From JAAFHI01 sp039793685 (lineage in GTDB: Bacteria > Acidobacteriota > Blastocatellia > Chloracidobacteriales > Chloracidobacteriaceae): DNA of 64,000 bases. The notes below the pieces were generated by a model, which saw only the letters and a list, made by a program, of their open reading frames with translations, was not told where the DNA came from and did no database searches. The first letter of the stretch is position 1. Every line of letters begins with the position of its first letter. This document shows positions 1 to 8,781 of the stretch, piece after piece. Made by a program: the position numbers and the translations under genes. The stretch spans positions 1 to 64,000 of the forward strand of contig JBDRAL010000027.1 of NCBI GenBank assembly GCA_039793685.1, written 5' to 3'.

Positions 1-240
1 CACCGGGCAGGCAAGGTTCAGGTCGTTTTTTTCAGGCAGGGCGTGGCGACCGAACGGAATGAACATCCAGAGCCGTTCGTGAAGATAGAAAATGCCGATT
101 TTCGAAATGAATTCGCCGACGCCGACGCCCACGGCCAGCCAGCCCTTGTTCGTAAGCCCGAAGACGATGCCGCCGGTTACCGTGGACGCGAAGACCCGGT
201 AGCTGACGGCTTTCAGGAAGCTGCGAAGATTGGTTTCCAC
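1..240 (-). CDS. DUF2061 membrane protein (3' end cut by window edge)
   Basis: Eighty codons read open from a GTG at 240 to the window edge. The product begins METNLRSFLKAVSYRVFAST and continues with GEFISKIGIFYLHERLW, the signature layout of the DUF2061 small inner-membrane family, which has two hydrophobic segments. Family members often sit near sulfate-activation genes, but nothing here tests that. GTG was chosen because an AGGGA-like ribosome site lies about 9 nt upstream and no in-frame ATG is closer. A sigma70-type promoter lies about 110 nt upstream. The family's molecular function is unknown. The stop codon is outside the window. Confidence 0.8.
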   Translation of the reverse strand, partial: METNLRSFLKAVSYRVFASTVTGGIVFGLTNKGWLAVGVGVGEFISKIGIFYLHERLWMFIPFGRHALPEKNDLNLACPV

Positions 241-350
241 CAGCCGAATCCCTAAACACCAAAGAATTCAGGCCGCTTTCTCAGCGGCTCCGGGTTGACC
301 GAAATCTCGCGCGGGCAGTGGTGCGCGACTGTCGTTAATATAACGGACGT

Positions 351-379
351 TTTGTAAGGTATAACGTCAAACCTGTCAA
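351..379 (-). promoter_or_regulatory. sigma70-like promoter for the DUF2061 gene
   Basis: On the minus strand a perfect TTGACA (379-374) is separated by 17 bp from TACAAA (356-351, 4/6 to consensus). Transcription would start near 345 and give a leader of about 105 nt before the GTG at 240. No other feature is seen in the rest of the 241-604 gap except the weak hairpin at 583-595. Confidence 0.55.
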
Positions 380-572
380 GAAAGGAAAACGGGAAAACGT
401 ATATCACTGACCGGCGGACAATCGTCAGTCACCTTGAAAACCAAGGAATAAAGCGAAAAAGACGGGTTTTAGCCTGAGAATGGAATCCGGTTTCCCGTTG
501 AAGAGAGGAAGGGAATCAACCCGCCGTTTTAACGGATACAATGCTACACCCGGACATTTTTCGGAATCGATC

Positions 573-595
573 CCCGGGAAAACGCCGGTCCGGCG
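573..595 (-). terminator. weak hairpin terminator after the sensor kinase gene
   Basis: Read on the minus strand just after the stop codon at 605, CGCCG-GAC-CGGCG forms a 5-bp stem with a 3-nt loop and is followed by TTTTC. The stem is short and the U-tract only four long, so this is a tentative call. Confidence 0.3.
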
Positions 596-604
596 GCAAT
601 GTCT

Positions 605-3600
605 TTATGAAGGCCTGATCTGGTGAATCTCGCCGGTTCGGGTATCGAGGGAGCGGGGGAGGTCGATGATGAAACGGCTTCCCTTGCCGAGGCCGTCGGA
701 TTCGGCCGTGATGGTGCCGTGATGGGCTTCGACGTAGCTCTTCGCGATGGCGAGACCGAGGCCGGTGCCGCGCGCATTGAATTCAAAGCGGCCCGAGGAA
801 TGCCGCGAGGAATCGGGACCGGTGTAGAACCGCTCGAAGATGCGTTCGAGGTCGCCTTCCGGAATGCCGATGCCGGTATCCGTTATCACGACCCGAATAC
901 CGATGTCGTCGCCCTCGGCGGTAACACTCACCGTGCCGCCATCGGACGTGAACTTGACCGCGTTCTGAAGAACGTTCAGGAAAACCAGTCCCAGCTTGCG
1001 TTCATCGGCCTTCATGGGCAGGGTCGCCGGGCTGTTGAGTTCGATGGACAGATTGCGGCGGTCGGTAAAAACGCTCAACTCGGCGAGCGTATCGCGAAGA
1101 AGTTGCGCCACATCGACCGATTCCATCCGGAGCGCGACTTCACCTTCCTGAATCTGAAGCATCTCGAAGATCTCGTCCACGGTCAGGGACAGCCGGTCAA
1201 CGGTTTTCAGGCAGGTGACGAGGGCATTGCGCTGGCTGTCCGAAAGTTCCCCGAAGGTGTCCATGATGAGCGCCTCGGTAAACCCGCGCAGGACGGTGAG
1301 CGGCGTTCTCATTTCGTGCGACGTGACAGCCATGAAATTGTTCTTCATCACGTCGAGATCGCGCAGAATGGTCGTCACCTGCTGCTCGCGCTTGAAGAGA
1401 CGCTCCATCTCACGGGCATTTTCGATGGCGGCCTGATTGATGTTGGCGTTTTCGATGGCAACCGCCGCCTGATTGGTCAGCCCTTCCAGAAGTTCGCAAT
1501 CCTGCTCGGTGAACGGCCGCCGTCCTTCGGGCAGTCGTACGTCGAGGACTCCCACCACTTTACCGTTCCGACTGACAATCGGCGTGTCGAGCATGCCCCG
1601 GACACGAAACTGCTCGGTCAGATCGGGATGGGCGAAATCCTGAAAACTGTTCACATCGTTGACAATGAGCGATTTCCCCGTGGCCGCCACTTTCCCGGCC
1701 ACGCCACGCCCGATTTCAAACGGGATGCCTGTGTCTTCCCACATCCCGTCGCGCCAGACATAACGAAAGATCAGTTGACCATCTTCGATGAGGCCAATGC
1801 CGCCCGGCTCGGCGTCGATGAGTTTGGCGCTTTCCTCGGCGATCTTTTTAAGCACCGCACCGAGTTCGAGCGTCGAGTTGATGGCCCGGGTACTTTCGAG
1901 AAGCTGCCGCAGGTAGACGATGCGGTTTTCCTGCATCCGACGAATCTGACGAATCCGCAGGTCATAAATCGCGTAGGCGAAACCGAGCAACGCAATGGCA
2001 TACAGCACATACGCCCAACCCTGCCGCCACAAGGCGGTCTGGATGGTGAAACGGACCAGGACCGGCCCGGTCACGTTGCCCGCGTAGTCGCGCCCCCAGA
2101 CCCGGAAGACATAGCTACCGGCGGAAAGATTCGAATAGTCCCGGGTGAACTGGGAAGACCACGGCGTCGGGGCCGGATCGTAGGGTTCAAGCTGGGTCTG
2201 GTAGAGCGTGTCACCGTTCCGAAAAAAACTGGCCAGGGCAAATCGGAATGAAACATCGCGCACGGTGTAGGGAAAACTCATCCCTTCCTCCGGTGGCTGA
2301 GGCTTGCCGTTGAGCAGCATCTGTTCGATCACGAGGGGCTTGGCCGTGGCATCCCTCGGCTCAATGGCCGGATCGAACACGGTAACGCCCTTGAGGGTCC
2401 CGACCCAGACGCGCCCCTTGCCATCAATGGCGGCGGCCCCCTGATTGCATTCGTTGCTCGGCAGACCGTCTTCGGTGGTGAACGTATAAAGCTGACGAGT
2501 CCCCTCGCGTCGTTCGCCCGCCTGAGCGCCGAAGCGCACGACGCCACGGTTGGTCAATGCGTAAAGCCGATGCTGGGCGTCCTCGACCAGAGCATAGATC
2601 ACGTCATTGGGCAGCGCCGGGCTGGTGTCGCGGTTCAATCGTTCGGCAACACGCGGAGGCCCGTCGAGCGCCAGCCGAAACAGACCGCCGCTCTGAATCC
2701 CGACCCACAGCGACGGCTGGCCCTCCGGACCGGTCACGAACCTTACACAATTGACCATGATCTTGTTGGCGCCCTCGCCGAAATCGACACGCTTCCACTG
2801 CCCCTGATCGCGATACGACAGCCCGTCATTCATTCCGACCCAAACCGTTGGCTCGACACCGAACCGGCTTTCTCCGATGCAGTTGACCGGCTTCTTTTCG
2901 AAATGGAGTTCGGGGGTTGCAGCCTGGTCGAGAGGAAGAGTCATCAGGCCGCCTTCGGTCCCGATCCAGATCGTATTTCCGGTTTTGGTTTTCACGGATT
3001 TCAGACAGCGCACCCAGTCATGGGGCAGTCTGCCGGTTTTGCTATCGAGGTAGGTCACCCGGCCTTTCTCGAACCGGGCGAGGCCGAAGTGTCGCGTACC
3101 GACCCAGATAATCCGTTCAGATCCATTTTCCGTGACCTCCAGCGAGGTCACGTCATCCGGCTTGAAACCATCCGCTTCCCGGAACGTTTTCCACGCCCCG
3201 TCGCGCCAGACCGCCAGACCGAGACTCGTGCCGACCCAGATGGAAGCTTTCCCGTCGGGTTCGCTGACCGCCTGAACGCAACGGACCAGATTGCTCGGCA
3301 GGCCGGTCACGGTCGAATGCGTGAGCCATCCCAACGCCTGCATGCTCGCGATGCCACCGCCGCCGAATCCGATCCACAAAACTTCGCGACCGTTTTCCCC
3401 GGTGACGAACAGACAACGCACCACTTCGCTCGGCAGCCCGCTCTGTGTCCCGAAAGCCCGCCAGCGATTCCCGGTCTGATGCGCCAGACCGCCGATCGTG
3501 CCGACCCAGAGCGTCCCTTCCCCCGCCGCGTCACGCGTCTTGCACAGGGCGGTGACCTCCTCGGAATCTAGGCCGAGTTCGGCCTTTCCGAAAACGGTCA

Positions 3601-4414
3601 GGGCATCCTCCTGAAATCGAACCAACCCCCGCTGCGTGCCGACCCAGACATCTCCCGGACCACTTTTCTTTTCGACACCGAGGACGCAGGACACAAAATT
3701 CGAGGGCAAGCCGCTTTTGTCGTCGAACGCCTTCCACTCGCCGCCTCGCCGCCGGAAAAGGCCCTTCGTCGTGGTACCGACCCAGAACGTGGAGCGACCG
3801 TCGGCGTCCTTGGTCCGGGCAAGACAGCGAACCGTCGCGGTCCCCACGACATCGGCAAACTCCGGCCCCGACCAGACACCATCCCGGAGCCGGTACAGTC
3901 CGGCATTGGTACCAACCCACAAAACGGTCCGTCCGTCTTCCTCCTCGGTTTCAAGGAGACAGCGAATGTTGTTGGCTGCATCGTTTTCGAAAGTATGAAT
4001 CTGCCACCGCCGATGGGCCGGCGCGACGGGGTCGTAATGGCAGACGCCACCGCCGTACGTCCCGAACCAGAGACTGTCATCGGCGGAGACGATCAGCCCC
4101 CGGATGAAATTCGATGAAACCTGCCGGGGCATATCGACAACGGTCCAGGACCGACCGTTGAAATAGGCGGCACCATCCTGAGTTGCCGCCCAGAGTCGTC
4201 CCTGCCGATCGAGCGCGATGGACTGAATCGAATTCTGGGGCAGACCGTCGGTATCGGAAAAGGTTCGAAACGCGGGAATTGCCGCCTCGACCGGATCGGT
4301 GAACGACATGCCCGGAACCGTCTGGGCGAAAATACCGCACGGAGCGCACGTCAGGGCGGCGAGCAATACCGACGCCCGTCCCAACCACCCCAGTTGGTAC
4401 CAGAAATGTCCCAT
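605..4414 (-). CDS. Propeller-sensor histidine kinase (Reg_prop x14, Y_Y_Y, GAF, HisKA, HATPase)
   Basis: The 1269-residue protein opens with a signal peptide (about 1-31, ending IFAQ). I count 14 repeats of the LWVGT-x-GL type up to about residue 690, which suits two 7-bladed beta-propellers. A Y_Y_Y immunoglobulin-like domain follows (about 715-800), then a transmembrane helix near 805-825 and a GAF domain (about 850-1010). The HisKA phospho-acceptor lies in SHEMRTPL (His1033), and a HATPase_c domain carries the N box around 1151 and DTGIGIP near 1179. It should sense an extracytoplasmic ligand and autophosphorylate. Unlike the Bacteroides hybrid regulators it has no receiver or DNA-binding domain, and no response regulator gene is nearby. 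The start is ATG at 4414; its ribosome site is weak. Confidence 0.93.
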   Translation of the reverse strand: MGHFWYQLGWLGRASVLLAALTCAPCGIFAQTVPGMSFTDPVEAAIPAFRTFSDTDGLPQNSIQSIALDRQGRLWAATQDGAAYFNGRSWTVVDMPRQVSSNFIRGLIVSADDSLWFGTYGGGVCHYDPVAPAHRRWQIHTFENDAANNIRCLLETEEEDGRTVLWVGTNAGLYRLRDGVWSGPEFADVVGTATVRCLARTKDADGRSTFWVGTTTKGLFRRRGGEWKAFDDKSGLPSNFVSCVLGVEKKSGPGDVWVGTQRGLVRFQEDALTVFGKAELGLDSEEVTALCKTRDAAGEGTLWVGTIGGLAHQTGNRWRAFGTQSGLPSEVVRCLFVTGENGREVLWIGFGGGGIASMQALGWLTHSTVTGLPSNLVRCVQAVSEPDGKASIWVGTSLGLAVWRDGAWKTFREADGFKPDDVTSLEVTENGSERIIWVGTRHFGLARFEKGRVTYLDSKTGRLPHDWVRCLKSVKTKTGNTIWIGTEGGLMTLPLDQAATPELHFEKKPVNCIGESRFGVEPTVWVGMNDGLSYRDQGQWKRVDFGEGANKIMVNCVRFVTGPEGQPSLWVGIQSGGLFRLALDGPPRVAERLNRDTSPALPNDVIYALVEDAQHRLYALTNRGVVRFGAQAGERREGTRQLYTFTTEDGLPSNECNQGAAAIDGKGRVWVGTLKGVTVFDPAIEPRDATAKPLVIEQMLLNGKPQPPEEGMSFPYTVRDVSFRFALASFFRNGDTLYQTQLEPYDPAPTPWSSQFTRDYSNLSAGSYVFRVWGRDYAGNVTGPVLVRFTIQTALWRQGWAYVLYAIALLGFAYAIYDLRIRQIRRMQENRIVYLRQLLESTRAINSTLELGAVLKKIAEESAKLIDAEPGGIGLIEDGQLIFRYVWRDGMWEDTGIPFEIGRGVAGKVAATGKSLIVNDVNSFQDFAHPDLTEQFRVRGMLDTPIVSRNGKVVGVLDVRLPEGRRPFTEQDCELLEGLTNQAAVAIENANINQAAIENAREMERLFKREQQVTTILRDLDVMKNNFMAVTSHEMRTPLTVLRGFTEALIMDTFGELSDSQRNALVTCLKTVDRLSLTVDEIFEMLQIQEGEVALRMESVDVAQLLRDTLAELSVFTDRRNLSIELNSPATLPMKADERKLGLVFLNVLQNAVKFTSDGGTVSVTAEGDDIGIRVVITDTGIGIPEGDLERIFERFYTGPDSSRHSSGRFEFNARGTGLGLAIAKSYVEAHHGTITAESDGLGKGSRFIIDLPRSLDTRTGEIHQIRPS

Positions 4415-4473
4415 TCGGCGATCGTTTTCCCGAAAACCTGACCATCCCGACGAAAGCCGACCACGTTGGGGGG

Positions 4474-5163
4474 TCAGATTTCGAAACTGAACCCCTCGCG
4501 GACCTTGTCCCGATAGGCTGCCGTATCGAAGCGATACAGCCGGGCCGCCCGATGGCGCACGCCGGTCTGCATCTCGCCGGTTTCCTGAAGAATACCCATT
4601 TCCAGTATTTTGGCGCGAAAATTCCGTTTGTCGAGGGGTCGGCCGAGAATGATCTCGTAAAGTCGTTGAAGCTGGAACAGGGTGAACTTTTCCGGCAACA
4701 ACTCGAAGCCGACCGGCTGGTAGCGGACTTTCCCCCGTAACCGGGCCTTGGCGACGGCCAGAATTTCAGCGTGATCGAAGGCGAGGGGGGGCAGGCCGTC
4801 GAGCGAAAACCAGGCGGCTTCCTTCGCGTCGGTCGCACCGACCACCGCGTGTTCCCGCAGATTCACCAGCGCGTAGTAGGCCACCGTCACTGTCCAGCCG
4901 CGCGGATCGCGTCCCGGATTGCCGAACGTAAAGAGCTGTTCAAGGTAGGCATTCTCGATTCCCGTCTCCTCGAGCAGTTCGCGCCGGGCAGCCGTTTCGA
5001 GTGTTTCGTCCGACTGGACAAATCCTCCCGGCAACGCCCACGAATCCTCAAAGGGCGGGAGCGCGCGCCGAATCAACGCCACTTTCAAATCGGCGTCATC
5101 GAGTCCAAACACCACACAATCCACCGTCAGCGCGGGGCGTTCATAGTCGTAACTGAAAGGCAT
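4474..5163 (-). CDS. NrtR-like regulator: Nudix domain plus winged helix
   Basis: The 229-residue protein has an N-terminal Nudix fold with a fully conserved Nudix box (G-x5-E-x7-RELLEETGI, about residues 42-65). Its C-terminal winged helix contains FTLFQLQRLYEIILGRPL and NFRAKILEMGIL, as in NrtR-type regulators, which sense ADP-ribose or related NAD metabolites and repress NAD genes. Because the box is intact, hydrolase activity is possible as well as ligand sensing. The ATG at 5163 is preferred over the in-frame TTG six bases upstream. It lies 59 nt upstream of the sensor kinase on the same strand. A nicotinamidase-like gene 2.5 kb away (7653-8714) is a conceivable target, but that is inference only. 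Confidence 0.85.
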   Translation of the reverse strand: MPFSYDYERPALTVDCVVFGLDDADLKVALIRRALPPFEDSWALPGGFVQSDETLETAARRELLEETGIENAYLEQLFTFGNPGRDPRGWTVTVAYYALVNLREHAVVGATDAKEAAWFSLDGLPPLAFDHAEILAVAKARLRGKVRYQPVGFELLPEKFTLFQLQRLYEIILGRPLDKRNFRAKILEMGILQETGEMQTGVRHRAARLYRFDTAAYRDKVREGFSFEI

Positions 5164-5415
5164 ATTCAAATCCGCCGGGCAAACCCGTCAAAATCACTGG
5201 CCGGACTTGCAGAATGTCGGTCAGACCCAAAGAAAGTCAATCCGAGAAATATTTTCAAAACAACAGTTTACGAAGAATACTCCGGAAGCGCGCCGGAAAA
5301 ATCCAAACCCTAGTTTTTTTTAATTCGTCCTGTCCAGATTACGGGTTGTCAGTCTCGATTCGGAAGACTAAGGTAGTGTTGGCAGCCGGATTCCATAATC
5401 CGCCAAAATCTTTTC

Positions 5416-6612
5416 ATGAAGAATTCTTCCCCCCCTTTGGGAAGCCATCTTTCCAAAGCGAAGCCAAGCACTTCGGAACGTATTCTGGTTCTGGATTCCC
5501 TTCGGGGTATTGCCGCACTCAGTACGTTCTTTTTCCATTTCCGCCAACAGAGTTTCTTCCCGGATTCCTTGCGTGGTTTGTTCGGCAGCGGGTTTGGGAC
5601 GGCGATGTCATTCGTCATTTCGGGCTACATCATTCCCTATGTCCTGTGGAAAAGCGAATACCGGCTCAATGACGCGGGCCGCTTCCTCGGCAAGCGCATT
5701 GTCCGCATCGAACCGCTCTACCTGCTCGCCATCGGCATTGTCCTGACCGCCGCCTGGGTCAACACGCTGTCCCCGGCCTATTCGGGACCGGCCTTTTCCA
5801 TCGACTGGCCACGACTCGCCGCGAATCTCACTTACGTCAACGCCTTCACCGAACGCCCATGGTACGTCCACGTCGGATGGATTCTCGCCGTCGAGCTTCA
5901 GTACTACATCGTCATCGCGCTTTCCTTCGGGATCATCTCATCCACGAAACCGATTCAACGACTTCTCGGATGGTTCGCCTTTCTCATCGCGCCCCTCTTT
6001 TGGCCGAAACTGCTCCATTCGCAATTCGCACTGCTTCCCGGTTACAGCTACTACTTCGCGTTCGGCATTCTGGCCTTTCAGTATCAGGTCAAACTCATTC
6101 AAAAGACCGAGTTTCTCGTCCTGCTTTCACTGATGTGCGGCTTTATCGGCCTGTCCTACAGCCCGAGCGCCGTCGTCGTCGGGCTGGTCGTCATTCTTCC
6201 CGTATTGTTCAACGGCATGCGCGAACCGGCCACAGCATTCATCGGCCGGATGTCCTACTCGGTGTTTCTCTTTCACATGCCGATCGGCTTTCAGGTTGCC
6301 CCGCGGCTCGTGAAGATTCTCGGTCCGAACAACCCCGCCGTTTTTTTCCTGACAGTGGGCATCGTTCTCGTCTGCTGCTGGGTCCTTCACCACGTCGCCG
6401 AACTTCCGCTCCAGCGCCTTGCCCAGCGCGTCCGCTATGGCAAATATCGCCGCCGTGAAGCCCCTGCGAAAACACCCTCCGAATCGGTCGGCAAGCGCAT
6501 CAGCAGAAGCTTCGAGGCACTGAAACTGCAAGTGAATGATCCGGCAGCGGTGAATCCGCTCGCCTCTGCCGGACCGGACTTCAACTCCCAAAACCACCCG
6601 CCGAAGCGCTGA
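5416..6612 (+). CDS. Acyltransferase-3 family integral membrane O-acyltransferase
   Basis: A 398-residue polytopic protein. After a short polar N-terminus it carries LDSLRGIAALSTFFFHF, the hallmark first-helix motif of the OafA/NodX acyltransferase-3 family with its R-G and H residues, followed by about ten hydrophobic segments. Family members transfer acetyl or other acyl groups to surface polysaccharides, lipids or antibiotics. The C-terminal 60 residues are polar and probably cytoplasmic. It is divergent from the NrtR-like gene and convergent with the vWA gene, overlapping its 3' end by 32 bp. The acceptor substrate cannot be read from sequence. Confidence 0.88.
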   Translation: MKNSSPPLGSHLSKAKPSTSERILVLDSLRGIAALSTFFFHFRQQSFFPDSLRGLFGSGFGTAMSFVISGYIIPYVLWKSEYRLNDAGRFLGKRIVRIEPLYLLAIGIVLTAAWVNTLSPAYSGPAFSIDWPRLAANLTYVNAFTERPWYVHVGWILAVELQYYIVIALSFGIISSTKPIQRLLGWFAFLIAPLFWPKLLHSQFALLPGYSYYFAFGILAFQYQVKLIQKTEFLVLLSLMCGFIGLSYSPSAVVVGLVVILPVLFNGMREPATAFIGRMSYSVFLFHMPIGFQVAPRLVKILGPNNPAVFFLTVGIVLVCCWVLHHVAELPLQRLAQRVRYGKYRRREAPAKTPSESVGKRISRSFEALKLQVNDPAAVNPLASAGPDFNSQNHPPKR

Positions 6613-7426
6613 ACGTCGCGCCCTGGCTCAACCGGACCGCCGACTGCGAGAACATCAGAAACGCCTGCCGGATTTCGGCCTGCGTGTCGCCCGGCACCAG
6701 CATCCAGCGGTCCGCGATTCCCATCGAACGAAACACCCGCCGGAAATCCGTCTGCCCGCCGTCGTCAATGCCCATCGCGGCCACGATGTGATGCTCGGCG
6801 GAAAGGTCCTCGACCACCGACTTCACCGAATCCGCCGTCGCCCGCGTCGAGTGGGCGTCGGCCCCGTCGGTGATGACGAGCGTGATGCTTCGCACCGCCA
6901 CCCCGGCGTCGATGAACTCCTGCTGCTTGGCAATCACCCGCCCCAGCACCACCAGCGTCTGATCGTACAACGGCGTTCCGAGATTCGGGTTGTAATTCTG
7001 AATCGTCAGATCGACCGCCTGCGGATTTCTGACGTAGGAAATCTTCCCCGTCTTCTTCCGTTCCTGCTCGTCCACCACCGCCAGCGGGACGTACGGGAAA
7101 ATCACCTCCCCGTTCAAATACCCCGTGTGAACCAGAATCGAGTGGTTCTGCTTCGCGCCCATCAGCGCCTGAAGCACGATGTTGTGACCGTCGCGGACAA
7201 TCTGCGCGTTATTGGCGTACTGAATCGAACCCGAATCATCCACCAGCATCGTCACCAGAATCACCTCGCTCGCCGTCACGTCGTCCACCGACGTGCCCAG
7301 CCCGGCCTGAATCTGCGCGCCGATGTCGGCGATGTTCAACGCCTGAAACGACTGCGGTGAAAGCGTGCCATCGTCATGCGCGGCCTGAAGCCGTTCGAGT
7401 GCTTCGTTTTCAAATTGCTTGCTCAT
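6581..7426 (-). CDS. von Willebrand factor A domain protein, last gene of a kinase/phosphatase operon
   Basis: A 281-residue cytoplasmic protein. A helical N-terminus of about 50 residues precedes a vWA domain with an intact metal site (MIDAS): DDSGS in VTMLVDDSGSIQYA, the Thr in GTPLYDQTL, and the Asp in VITDGAD. The tail is Ser/Gly/Ala-rich. vWA proteins encoded with a PP2C phosphatase and a Zn-ribbon kinase define the TerY-P triad, in which the vWA protein is thought to be a phosphorylation-controlled scaffold. The same partners are encoded just upstream here. The start was placed at MSKQFENEAL. The gene ends inside the 3' end of the convergent acyltransferase gene. Confidence 0.85.
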   Translation of the reverse strand: MSKQFENEALERLQAAHDDGTLSPQSFQALNIADIGAQIQAGLGTSVDDVTASEVILVTMLVDDSGSIQYANNAQIVRDGHNIVLQALMGAKQNHSILVHTGYLNGEVIFPYVPLAVVDEQERKKTGKISYVRNPQAVDLTIQNYNPNLGTPLYDQTLVVLGRVIAKQQEFIDAGVAVRSITLVITDGADAHSTRATADSVKSVVEDLSAEHHIVAAMGIDDGGQTDFRRVFRSMGIADRWMLVPGDTQAEIRQAFLMFSQSAVRLSQGATFSASAGGFGS

Positions 7427-7487
7427 AAAAAAATATCCGGTCCTTTCGTTTTCGTATCTCAACACATCGTTTTCCGATGCTTTTGAA

Positions 7488-7616
7488 CTTCGCCCTCACC
7501 CCCCGACCCCATCTCCAAATGGAGAGGGGGAGTAATGCCGAGGTTTTTTCTCCCCTTCTCCCCTCTCGCTTCAGGAGAGGGGAGAAGGGGCCGGGGGATG
7601 AGGGGTGAGGGCGAAG
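7488..7616. repeat. Nested inverted repeat between vWA and nicotinamidase genes
   Basis: The outer 15-bp arms (7488-7502 CTTCGCCCTCACCCC and 7602-7616) are exact complements. Inside is a perfect 16-bp hairpin (7552-7567 with 7575-7590) around a 7-nt loop. A transcript would fold into one long stem within the operon, so it could be a processing or attenuation site, or a dispersed repetitive element. Confidence 0.8.
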
Positions 7617-7652
7617 CGCGTAAACGGAAGAAAAATTTTCTTTCCGTGGCGC

Positions 7653-8714
7653 TCACGCAAAAACCTGCGCCATGCCCGGCCACGATTCCATCGGATCGGT
7701 CGAGTTCACGACGTGCATGCCCGCGTCCTGGAAGTTCTGAAGCGCCTTGTCGGCGTCCGCCGTGAAGTCGGCGACACCCGGCACGACCACCGCCGCCGTG
7801 CAGTCGCGCAAAATGTAGACCTTGCGCGCCAGCGCCGGGTCCTGCGCCAGAATCTCGCCCAGAAAATCGGCGATGCTGCCCTTCACGCAATGGCTCGACG
7901 CCAGCCCGGCCATCAGCACCACGTCGGCTTCAAGCAACGTCTTGACCAGCTTCGCGTTTTTCTGCGCGCCCGGAATCGGCCGCCCGTCGAAACAGGTCGT
8001 CACTTCCGGCGCGAAAATCGAGTAGTGCTCGGTCAGCGGATTGCCGCCTTTAATCTCGGGCCGGTTTTCCGCGCCGCGCGCGAAGGCGTGAAACAGCCGC
8101 GCTTCCTCGACCACGCCCGCGAGCCGGTGACCGTCCGATCCGAGCAGGCAGTGGTACGGCCAGAGGTACAACTGATATTTCCCCGACGCTTCCAACTGCT
8201 CGCAGTAGTAGGTGAACTGCCGCCGCAGCCACACCGGGTCGGCCCCGATCTGCCGCGCCATCGCGGGGTTCGGCTGGTACTTCCCGTTCCGATACTCATC
8301 CGCCGAAATCATCGTGTGCGGATCAGGCGCGCTGCCGTCCGCGCGCAGGTGCGCGCTCGTGAAAAACACCTGATACGGAAGGTGCGAATCCATCGTGCAG
8401 GTGATTTCGGAAATCACGCCGAGATGCTTGTAGATGAACTCGACCAGATTCCGCTGGGCGTCCATCGCGCCCGTGCCCGAACGTCCCGCGACATAGAGCG
8501 AACCGCCCGGAAAGCTGAAATCGACCTGATCGTCGATAATCAGCATGTGAACCCGGACCTTGTCCGCGCCCGCCAGCCGCAGGCTCTGCTTGCGCCGCCA
8601 GTCGTCCGCCTGCTTGAACAGCCCGTCGGTGTTCTTCACGGCGTAATCCTCGATCATCGCGTTGCCCCGGCTGTAGTGCGGCGGCAATGGAAGTTGCGTA
8701 ATCCCGTTGTTCAT
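7653..8714 (-). CDS. Nicotinamidase-like isochorismatase-family cysteine hydrolase
   Basis: A 353-residue protein, long for a family that is usually 180-230. Visible active-site elements are the Asp of IIDDQVDF, the metal motif D-x-H in MDSHLPYQVF, WPYHC (the nicotinamidase-type second metal His region), the Lys of PEIKGGNPLTEHYS and the nucleophile Cys of SSHCVKGS. The pattern fits nicotinamidase/pyrazinamidase rather than isochorismatase. The insert at about residues 100-160 is unassigned. It sits 67 nt downstream of the kinase gene in the phosphatase-kinase-vWA operon and is the only metabolic enzyme there, so it could be the effector or output. Substrate not proven. ATG at 8714 is used (AGGA 7 nt upstream); ATG at 8720 is an alternative. 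Confidence 0.8.
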   Translation of the reverse strand: MNNGITQLPLPPHYSRGNAMIEDYAVKNTDGLFKQADDWRRKQSLRLAGADKVRVHMLIIDDQVDFSFPGGSLYVAGRSGTGAMDAQRNLVEFIYKHLGVISEITCTMDSHLPYQVFFTSAHLRADGSAPDPHTMISADEYRNGKYQPNPAMARQIGADPVWLRRQFTYYCEQLEASGKYQLYLWPYHCLLGSDGHRLAGVVEEARLFHAFARGAENRPEIKGGNPLTEHYSIFAPEVTTCFDGRPIPGAQKNAKLVKTLLEADVVLMAGLASSHCVKGSIADFLGEILAQDPALARKVYILRDCTAAVVVPGVADFTADADKALQNFQDAGMHVVNSTDPMESWPGMAQVFA

Positions 8715-8781
8715 AAACATGTCCTTTCCTTTCGTGAAAACCCTTTGCGCCTTCGCGCCTCTGCGTCCTTGCGTTAAAAAA

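Noticed and set aside
623..2251. Long plus-strand open frame (542 codons) opposite the sensor kinase
   Set aside because: The minus-strand kinase is unmistakable over the same region; the antisense frame has no recognisable domain and results from GC-rich codon bias.
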